From Mycolicibacterium arenosum (GTDB taxonomy: Bacteria; Actinomycetota; Actinomycetes; Mycobacteriales; Mycobacteriaceae): 64,000 nt of DNA. Both the position numbers and the translations under genes were made by a program. Positions 57,751 to 64,000 of the stretch are shown here, in pieces. The stretch covers positions 164,607 through 228,606 of the forward strand of contig NZ_JANDBD010000009.1 of the NCBI RefSeq assembly GCF_024320865.1, read 5' to 3'. How positions within the stretch are numbered: the first letter of the stretch is position 1; each line of letters starts with the position of its first letter. The notes beneath the pieces were generated by a model, which was given only the letters and a program-made list of their open reading frames with translations, ran no database searches and had not been told where the DNA came from.

Positions 57751-57902
57751 CGTGATGCTCCTTGCGGTTTCGGTCATCCGGTGAGTTCGGAGATGACGTC
57801 GTGCATCCGACGCTATGGATCGCGTGACGCGGTGTCGTGCTTGTGCTCGCTACCCGGTATTAGCCACGATTCGGTTGGTTCTGCGCATTGTGCTCACGCG
57901 GC

Positions 57903-58664
57903 TCATCGCGCGCGAATCGATTCCTTGAGCTCCCGGTACGCCTGGACCCTCGCCAGCACCGCGTCCGCTGCGGACGTCGTCGGCGTGACGTCCGGCGTCG
58001 CATCGATGCCGTAGAGCATCGCGCTCAACTCGGCGTGCAACTCTGCACGCTGACCTGCGACCCGTGCGTCCTCGCGCTCGGCACGCAGGGACGTGTCGAT
58101 GAGGTCGGCCTCCTTCGCACACTTGCCGATCAACTCGACGCGCTCGATCGCCGCGCGTTCCAGATTGGCGACGGTGGTCCGTGCCTCGGCGAGCAGCCGG
58201 CGATCGTCGGGGCTCGGCTTCCGCAGCGCGGAGAGCTTGTCTGTGACGGCGCGCAGTTCGTGCGCCCTTCGGAAGCCGTCGACGACGCCCCCCAGATCAG
58301 CGGCGAAATCGACGTCGCCGAGCCAACCTTCGCGGGCGGCGTCCGACTCGGTCACCCGGTGCACCGACGCCAGCGCGGATTCGACGAGCGAGGCGTTGTC
58401 CCGGCCGAGCGTCTCGATGCGGCGTTTCCTCTCGGCGGCGGCGCGGGCCGCGCGCTCGCCGGCCGCGCGCATCTCCGCAGCCGCGCGGTGTCCCTCCGCG
58501 GCGTTCTGAACCCAGACGAGAAGTCCGATGACGGCGATCACCCCGACGATGACGCCGAGTCCGATCCAGACCTCCGGCGGGATCTTCATCAACAGACCGA
58601 TGACGAAGAGGACGAGGAAGCCGATGACCCCCGCGCCGCCTTCCGACGAATCCTTCTTGCTCAT
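57903..58664 (-). CDS. Two-TM protein with long coiled coil
   Basis: Protein of 253 residues. Two hydrophobic segments (about 12-28 GVIGFLVLFVIGLLMKI and 32-52 EVWIGLGVIVGVIAVIGLLV) are followed by an Ala/Arg/Glu-rich helical region of ~190 residues (HRAAAEMRAAGERAARAAAE, LLAEARTTVANLERAAIE) that should form a coiled coil in the cytoplasm. ATG 58664 has GGGGGGAG at good spacing. It is divergent from the EspC-like gene across 173 bp, so it may belong to the same type VII locus. Function unknown. Confidence 0.65.
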   Translation of the reverse strand: MSKKDSSEGGAGVIGFLVLFVIGLLMKIPPEVWIGLGVIVGVIAVIGLLVWVQNAAEGHRAAAEMRAAGERAARAAAERKRRIETLGRDNASLVESALASVHRVTESDAAREGWLGDVDFAADLGGVVDGFRRAHELRAVTDKLSALRKPSPDDRRLLAEARTTVANLERAAIERVELIGKCAKEADLIDTSLRAEREDARVAGQRAELHAELSAMLYGIDATPDVTPTTSAADAVLARVQAYRELKESIRAR

Positions 58665-58837
58665 GTCGAGCGCTCCCCCCGTGACACCGCCCATGATGAA
58701 CGCCGCCACCGACAGGTCGGGTGTGGTGACCGTCTGGTGTGTTCTGAGAGCTGCTCGCTCGTCTTTTGGTGCGCGAGCGGGCTGTGAGGCCGCGGTAGCG
58801 TCGGACGAGCCGTTGTTGTCGTACAGAAGGAGGGTCT

Positions 58838-59164
58838 GTGCCCAAGAACGTCCACGTAGTGCCAGAGGATTTACATCTGTCCGCTGCGACCGTCGACATG
58901 CATGCCGACTCCGTCCGCGTGACGCACGCTCGCGCCGACTATCGGATCGAGGGTGCGCAGCGGGGACTCCCGGCGGGCTCCGCAGCGATGTTGACCAGCA
59001 CCGTCGCCAGATGGCAGGCCGACAGCACGGCGATCTTCGCGAGAATGGTCGACCACAGCACTGGTCTGCGGACAAGTGCGGTGGCCTACGTGTCCACCGA
59101 CACTCAGAGCGGGGCTGCGGTCAACGCGGTGGGCAATCAGATCCGTCCGGAGGTGGACCTCTGA
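58838..59164 (+). CDS. EspC-like type VII secretion target
   Basis: Helical protein of 108 residues. VHVVPEDLHLSAATVDMHAD and RGLPAGSAAMLTSTVARWQAD resemble the EspC/PF10824 family of ESX-associated small proteins, with a W in the loop region and VYVST-like VAYVSTDTQSG near the end. These proteins are secreted or guide an effector to the ESX machine. GTG 58838 lies 5 nt after AAGGAGG, a strong site. Only 7 bp separate it from the DUF1023 hydrolase gene. Confidence 0.75.
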   Translation: MPKNVHVVPEDLHLSAATVDMHADSVRVTHARADYRIEGAQRGLPAGSAAMLTSTVARWQADSTAIFARMVDHSTGLRTSAVAYVSTDTQSGAAVNAVGNQIRPEVDL

Positions 59165-59171
59165 CCAGCGC

Positions 59172-60806
59172 GTGACCGTCTCCATCGAGGACATCGACCG
59201 CTGGGATTCCGGCGACGTCCGGGAGGTTTTCAATGCCTCGCGTAGCAGGGCCGAAGCAGCGTTCGAGGCATCCGACGGAATCGCGGAACTGCCGGCCTTC
59301 GGCACGTGGGGCGGCGACGCCGCCGACGCTGCCCGAGAATCGATAGGGCAGACCCGCAGAGATCTGGACGCACATGGCAACGAGGCATTGGCGGTGGCGC
59401 AGGCAGCCCGCAAGGCCGCTGATGACATCGACGCGGTGAAGTCCAGCCTGGCGCAGCTGCGGGCCGATGCCGTGAGCGCAGGCTTCGAGATCAACCCGAT
59501 CGGCAACGTCGTGGTGCTGGGTCCTGCGCTGGAAGCCAACATGGTCGGAGCGCTCGCCGCCGAGGCGATGCGCCAGGAGTTGCAGACCCGGCTGGTCGCG
59601 TTACTGGCCGACGCCGCTCAGGTCGACCAGGAACTCGCCAGTGCCATCGCCATGGCTACGGGCGCTGAACCCATCCCGGAGGGTCCCCACACGAATGATC
59701 CTGCAGTGCAGGAGATTCTGACGGACCCGCCGGAGGACCCCCGGAGGTTTCAGGACGCGTGGGAACAGCTGTCCGATGAGCAGAAGGACTGGCTGTATGA
59801 GCAGGACCCCTTCATCGGTAACCACCCCGGCATGCCGTTCGAGGACAAGGATCACTACAACCGGATGCATCTGGACGAGCTGTCGCGCTCAGCGCAAGCC
59901 GAGGTTGACCGCATCGCAGCAGAACATCCGCAGTGGGCTTCGGGGCCGCCGGCGGCGCCCAATCCGAATCCGCCGGCTTATCGGGAGTGGAAGCAGCGGT
60001 TAGACGAGGCGACCGGGGTCAGCCAGCAATATGGTCAGGTGCAGAAGGGACTCGAGTCGCCCGACGGTTTGCCCCGCTATCTGGGCATCCTCGACGACCA
60101 GGGGCATGCTGCGGTGTCCATCAACAACCCGGATGAGGCAGTACGCCATGCGACCTTCGTACCGGGCACCGGTCAAGACCTCTCGCGCTTCGAGTTCAGC
60201 GCCGAGAAGTCCCGTGCCATGTACGAGGCGACGATGAGCGCCGACCGTTCTCTGCGCCAGGGAGATGTCTCGGTCACGACCTGGATGGATTACGACCGAC
60301 CTATGAAGTTGTGGGACGCAGCGTCACCGAGTTACGCCCACAACGGTGCTGAAGCGCTGCAGGATTTCCAATCCGGCCTCCGCGTCACCCATGACGGAGC
60401 CTTGGCACCGTCGACCAACACGGTCATTGGCCACAGCTACGGATCAACCCTGATGGGGGCCGCCGGGGTTGACGGTTACCTGGATGCCAATAACGTTGTC
60501 GCTGTGGGTAGTCCGGGGATCCTGGCCGGCAACGCGGGCGAGCTGAATCTTCCTGACGGCGCCAACGTCTTCGCCACCCGCGCCGAAAACGACATCATCA
60601 CGCTCGCCACGGGCATGACGCTGGGCCCGGACCCGGTGTCGGGGACGTTCGGTGCGATCGCGTTCGAAGCAGCACCGGGGAGGGCTTGGCCGTTGGGCCT
60701 GCCCTCAGTCGAGGCGCACAGCAGTTACTGGGACAACATGAACAATCCAGCCCTGATCAACTTCGGCCGTATCATCGCCGGTAGAACGGACGTGACGCCA
60801 CCGTGA
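59172..60806 (+). CDS. DUF1023 alpha/beta-hydrolase with ESX-type helical N-terminus (putative type VII effector)
   Basis: Protein of 544 residues. The first ~180 residues are helical (VFNASRSRAEAAFEASDG, FGTWGGDAADAARESIGQ with a WGG turn), like the WXG100-type targeting half of LXG/ESX effectors. A linker with Pro and acidic residues follows. The C-terminal DUF1023 domain has nucleophile Ser422 in VIGHSYGST; Asp474 (RAENDII) and His516 (EAHSSYW) can complete the triad. Relatives occur in mycobacteria next to a lipoprotein gene. It could be an esterase or lipase delivered by type VII secretion. GTG 59172. It overlaps the lipoprotein gene (GTGA). Confidence 0.8.
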   Translation: MTVSIEDIDRWDSGDVREVFNASRSRAEAAFEASDGIAELPAFGTWGGDAADAARESIGQTRRDLDAHGNEALAVAQAARKAADDIDAVKSSLAQLRADAVSAGFEINPIGNVVVLGPALEANMVGALAAEAMRQELQTRLVALLADAAQVDQELASAIAMATGAEPIPEGPHTNDPAVQEILTDPPEDPRRFQDAWEQLSDEQKDWLYEQDPFIGNHPGMPFEDKDHYNRMHLDELSRSAQAEVDRIAAEHPQWASGPPAAPNPNPPAYREWKQRLDEATGVSQQYGQVQKGLESPDGLPRYLGILDDQGHAAVSINNPDEAVRHATFVPGTGQDLSRFEFSAEKSRAMYEATMSADRSLRQGDVSVTTWMDYDRPMKLWDAASPSYAHNGAEALQDFQSGLRVTHDGALAPSTNTVIGHSYGSTLMGAAGVDGYLDANNVVAVGSPGILAGNAGELNLPDGANVFATRAENDIITLATGMTLGPDPVSGTFGAIAFEAAPGRAWPLGLPSVEAHSSYWDNMNNPALINFGRIIAGRTDVTPP

Positions 60807-61441
60807 AATCCCCTCGGACGTATCAGAAGGCATTCCTCGCCGCCGTTCTCGTCGGCGTCTCGCTGGCTGCGTGTACGCCGAGTAACCCAGCAGAGGCACC
60901 GTCCGTTCCGGAAAGTTCCGGCGTTACCCCCATCCCTGGAGGACCCTTGGAAGCTACGCCTGCCGTCCCATCGCCGAAAGTTCCTGCGAGCCAACAGGAA
61001 GCGCAGGATACTGTGCTGCGGTATCTGCAGGACACCGTGAACGCACTGCCGCCGGGCAGCAGTCTGGACGGGACCCGTTACGTCGCCGGCGGTGACACAC
61101 GCCATTGCGACGATGATCCAAGCGGGCCTGATGCACCCGTCCGATTCTCGGACTGGCGCGACATCCAGACGCCAGCCCAGACGGACTTCACCGAGCTCGT
61201 CAGTGAGGTCGGTGACCTGTGGAGAAGCTGGGGCTGGCAAGTGATCGAGCGCGACGGATACGAGAAGCCGAATCGCTTCGGATACGCCCCGGACGGCTAC
61301 GTCCTCCAGATCACCGCCAGCTATCCTCCGACCTACCCACCCAGCATCATCGCCGCGTCACCCTGCTATCCGGGCAATCTGCGACGCGACGACATCCCGC
61401 GCAACCCGCCGGTCATCACACGGAAATCAACAACGGGCTGA
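60803..61441 (+). CDS. Lipoprotein linked to the DUF1023 hydrolase (LppJ-like; possible immunity protein)
   Basis: Protein of 212 residues with a lipobox LAAC (Cys24) and a Pro-rich spacer (~30-65). The globular part starts around ASQQEAQDTVLRYLQDTV and includes RHCDDDP, WRSWGWQVIERDG, DGYVLQITASYPP and SPCYPG, with two Cys likely bonded. It overlaps the hydrolase stop by GTGA, so the two are made together. Such a lipoprotein on the outer face of the membrane could inhibit or hold the hydrolase. Immunity is inference. Confidence 0.72.
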   Translation: MKSPRTYQKAFLAAVLVGVSLAACTPSNPAEAPSVPESSGVTPIPGGPLEATPAVPSPKVPASQQEAQDTVLRYLQDTVNALPPGSSLDGTRYVAGGDTRHCDDDPSGPDAPVRFSDWRDIQTPAQTDFTELVSEVGDLWRSWGWQVIERDGYEKPNRFGYAPDGYVLQITASYPPTYPPSIIAASPCYPGNLRRDDIPRNPPVITRKSTTG

Positions 61442-61486
61442 GCAGCGGTCCAACTCCTTTGCGGGCCCGGCCACCCCGCCAAACAC

Positions 61487-61520
61487 AAAGGCCACGACCC
61501 ATTTCTGGTTCGTGACCTTT
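61487..61520 (+). terminator. Hairpin terminator after the type VII module
   Basis: AAAGGCCACGACCCA pairs with TGGTTCGTGACCTTT (13 of 15 positions) around a TTTC loop, 46 bp after the lipoprotein stop. Confidence 0.55.
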
Positions 61521-61594
61521 ATGCCCGCAGTTCGTAGAACCGCTCGTTGTGTGTGGATCTCAAATGCAGGTCAGGGTGCGAATACGGCGGTTGA

Positions 61595-61796
61595 TTCCAC
61601 CGACTTTTTGCGATTTTTCCACCGACTTTATCCAGGATCAGAGAACAACTTCGGTGGTGCCGCTCTGGCCTTCGTTCGGTCGCGTCTGGTTTCGTCAGCG
61701 TTCCTCGGAGCAAAGTGTGAGCCTGGCGTTTCCGCTGGCAGCGTGCGTTCTGTAGCGGTTCGGTGAAGTTGTGCCGTTTCATTCCACCGACTTTTC
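61595..61796. repeat. Three direct TTCCACCGACTTT repeats
   Basis: Copies at 61595-61607, 61617-61629 and 61782-61794. The first two are 22 bp apart (two helical turns). They lie between the type VII module and the 3' end of the transposase gene and could be transposase-binding subterminal repeats. Confidence 0.6.
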
Positions 61797-61857
61797 CGGG
61801 TGCAGACATGGCGATGGACCGCGCCGGTTGGGCGCGGTCCATCGTGCGGAGATGCTT

Positions 61858-63642
61858 CTAGGTTCTTGGGGGTGTGCGGGCAGGTTCGTGGCCGAGGTCG
61901 GCGGCGAGCTGACGCATCCGAATGTCGATGGATTCTTCTCTGACCTTGGCGGGGTCGAAGTTTGCTTGGCTTTCCCGGTTGGAGGCGACGACTGCCATGG
62001 CCAGGGTCAGCTTGATCATCGGGTCGCGTCGCGGCCCATCGGTGAGTTTGCTCAGCCCCGTCACGTGGGCCGACTTGAGGTGGTTGAACCGCTGCTCGGT
62101 GAGCGCGCGAGCTGCCTCGAAGTACACCGCGTGTTCCCAGCTCCCGGGTACCAGATCCCATTGCGCGCGTTTGAACTGATCCGGAGTGAGGGTGACCATG
62201 ACGCTGGACTTGGCGCAGCACCCACGTTCGTGGGCCTTCCAGGTCGGCTCCGCGACCGGGACTCCGCGACGGCCGTACTGCATGGATTCGGGTTTGAGTG
62301 GACAGATGACGTTCCCCAGCGCCGCCGGACAGACCAGTTTGACCTTCACCACTTGCTTGCGTGAGCGACCCAGAACGGGCCTGCCGTGCCCGCTTTGTGC
62401 GTAGAAGGGCCGTGAGTTGTAGCCCATGAGGTAGGGCAGGATGCGCCGCAACCGCTTGTCGTGGAGGCGGAACTGATCGTTGCTTAGGAGGTGCTCCATC
62501 TTCGGTGCACTGTGGCCTTTGATTTTCGCCAGGACTGCGGGGCAGAAGAACGCCCCGGCCCATTGGAGAGCGCCTGGCTCGAGCTCGGAGGCGGGCGCTC
62601 CGGCAGGTTTCGTTGAGGGGCATTCGATCCCCCAGCCCTTGGGGAACCGGCCGACGAAGTTGTAGCGACGTTCGAGCAGGATGTCGGCAGTTTTGTCCTT
62701 CGTGTTGTACGCCATGTCCGATGTCATGAACGGCCACTTGGCCCGGAGGCTTTCGGGACGTCCGGTCAGATCGTTGGCCTCGGCTTGTTCGAGCGCATCA
62801 GCCATGCCTTCCGGGCTTCCTGAGGTGCCGTAGTGGATGGCGATGCCGACGAAGACCGGGGCCACGGCGTGCATCGCGGTGGGCTTGCCGATGCGGGTCA
62901 GTGCGGTCATTTCCAGGGTCATCCCCGCATAGGTGATCTGGCGGGTGGTGCCCGTGCCGTCGCCGGCCGCAGACTTGCGGTCGCGCACGTGGTAGTTCGC
63001 ACTCGGTACGGCGCCGCGCATCTTGTCGTCGGCGACGCCGATCGTGCCGTCTTGTTTGGCGACGAGGTACAGGGTGCCGTCGACGACGAGGTCTCCCCGG
63101 CAGCCTTCTGGGTTCTTGACCTCCACGGACGCCGCAACGAGGCGGTTGATGGCCAGGTGCACAAGTCGTGCGGCGCGTTCAGCATGCTCGCGTTCTTCAT
63201 CGGTGCGCTTTTCGAGACGGGCGAGATATTGGGCATTGGTCATGCGCCGGGCCGGCAGGTCAGCCCAGGAATCGAAAGGCCTGAGTCTGCGTGTCCACCG
63301 GGCGGTGAAGCGCTTGTACTCCGCATGGTGTTGTCGCCAGATCCGCGAGCAATCCTGGTCGTGCATGCCGACTGCGGTCAGTTGGGCCGGGGTGAGCTCC
63401 GCAATCGTCTGCAGGATGCCCGTCAGTGTGGGAGGGCGTTTCATAATGACTCTGATGAGAAGCGATACCAGAACTGCGGTGGTCGTATAGGCGATGCCCT
63501 GTGGGCGTCGCCCGACGGCCTCTCGACGATGAGGGTGTTGATCGTCGATGAGTTCGGCTACCCCGGATTCCCACACCAGGTGGCGGGCGTAGTTGAAGAG
63601 GTCGTCGGCGATGATGCACTCCGGTTTGCGTGCGGCGATCAT
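61858..63642 (-). mobile_element. Large DDE-type transposase gene
   Basis: Protein of 594 residues. The catalytic core is split through the sequence: first Asp in GDLVVDGTLYLV, second in PFMTSDMAYNTKDKTADI, and Glu in ARALTEQRFNHLKS, which matches the R/Y-E-x-K region of IS4/IS1182-like DDE enzymes. The N-terminus (VLVSLLIRVIMKRPPTLTGI) and a Cys pair (HERGCCAKSS) are extra. ATG 63642 overlaps the stop of an upstream recombinase-like gene (ATGA), so two genes move together. I do not know the IS family. The left limit is probably in 61540-61800; the right limit is beyond the window. Confidence 0.78.
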
Positions 63643-64000
63643 CGCAGGCTCTCCTGCTGAATGGTGATAGCGTGCCGGATTTTGAAGTGTGGCAATTCTT
63701 TTCGTAGATCGCTCAACACCCTCAGGTCTGCAACGTCCGCAAGCTGCAACAGCAGCGCGGTTGGTATGCGTCGTTCGGCCATGTCGAGAATCCACCGGTT
63801 GCGCAGCGCCGCCGCCCTGACGGGTGGATATCCCTTGTTGGTCAGCTTTTCGCTGATGCGGTTCACGATGTTGCGTTCAGCGAACTCGGCGTTGGGGGCC
63901 AGCACCAGGCCGTCGCCGACTCGGGCCGCCAATTCGATGAGCCGGGAGTTGATGCCGGGTTCCAGGACCGGTACCTGCCGCGCACCGCCGGCGGCGTTGG
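63639..64000 (-). CDS. Recombinase-like protein, C-terminal part (partial)
   Basis: The frame enters from the right edge and ends at TGA 63641-63639, giving about 120 residues. EPGINSRLIELAARVGDG precedes ALRNRWILDMAERRIPTALL, LQLADVADLRVLSDLRKELP, which looks like the C-terminal helices of a phage-type tyrosine recombinase (R-x-x-R, then L..G-like AD). The catalytic Tyr is not seen in the expected place, so identity is tentative. It is coupled to the transposase gene by ATGA. The N-terminus is outside the window. Confidence 0.5.
   Translation of the reverse strand, partial: NAAGGARQVPVLEPGINSRLIELAARVGDGLVLAPNAEFAERNIVNRISEKLTNKGYPPVRAAALRNRWILDMAERRIPTALLLQLADVADLRVLSDLRKELPHFKIRHAITIQQESLR

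Larger units (their letters stand above)
61442..61857. other. 416-bp spacer at the junction with the mobile element
   Basis: No convincing gene. It holds the hairpin at 61487 and three TTCCACCGACTTT copies, and is AT-richer than the flanks. Short frames here lack Shine-Dalgarno sites and known domains. One end of the transposable element probably lies inside it. Confidence 0.6.

Noticed and set aside
63260-63619. Minus-strand frame of 119 codons inside the transposase region
   Set aside because: It is an out-of-frame shadow of the transposase and shows no domain.

Overview
The window is high-GC actinobacterial DNA and almost certainly a Mycobacterium/Mycolicibacterium chromosome. The lineage markers are a PGRS-type glycine-rich protein, a haemophore-type haem-binding protein, an EspC-like type VII secretion substrate next to a DUF1023 hydrolase, HadA/MaoC hot-dog dehydratases, F420/Ddn-type oxidoreductases, an L,D-transpeptidase and a GH6 cellulase-like protein. 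Many genes start with GTG and overlap the previous stop as ATGA or GTGA. At least ten genes have no Shine-Dalgarno but carry a TANNNT -10 box 6-8 nt before the start, the usual layout of leaderless mycobacterial genes.

Layout. 0-9.3 kb: end of a Ddn-like gene, an ECF42-type sigma factor coupled to its DGPF/YCII partner, two MFS exporters, a large LuxR-type ATPase regulator, and a coupled cupin/SDR/SDR operon. 9.3-13.9 kb: SDR and enoyl-CoA hydratase, TspO, a MetF-like protein coupled to a methyltransferase. 13.9-16.5 kb: complete SsuABC/TauABC-type importer. 16.6-18.9 kb: bacteriophytochrome fused to a SpoIIE-type PP2C phosphatase. 19-25.5 kb: HadA-like dehydratase, L,D-transpeptidase, PlsC, ABC-F ATPase, GH6 enzyme and low-complexity secreted proteins. 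25.6-32.3 kb: Tat metallo-beta-lactamase-fold protein, amidohydrolase, double hot-dog dehydratase, PE-less PGRS protein, PaaK-like ligase. 32.4-35.4 kb: two disrupted genes (MFS transporter with in-frame TGA; methyltransferase with a -1 frameshift) around an alpha/beta-hydrolase-LuxR fusion. 35.8-39 kb: DUF2252, EVE, pirin and GNAT genes. 39.1-44.9 kb: a small lipid or polyketide-like locus (minimal AMP-ligase, ACP, ketosynthase, WS/DGAT-like condensation protein) split by a PAS-GGDEF protein. 45-50 kb: molybdopterin oxidoreductase with PPOX protein and divergent TetR, zinc metallopeptidase lipoprotein. 50.2-57.8 kb: haemophore, Ddn-like enzyme, and a carboxylate module (PrpF isomerase, AbrB-family permease, CitA/DcuS-CitB two-component system, MFS carrier). 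57.9-61.4 kb: EspC-like protein, DUF1023 hydrolase and lipoprotein, a candidate type VII effector/immunity set. 61.5-64 kb: one end of a mobile element with a large DDE-type transposase coupled to a recombinase-like gene running off the window.

The most promising places for undescribed biology are the 39-45 kb ligase/ACP/KS/acyltransferase locus, the 58-61 kb type VII module, the light-sensor phosphatase at 16.6 kb, and the unusual transposase/recombinase element at the right edge. No rRNA, tRNA or CRISPR array was seen.
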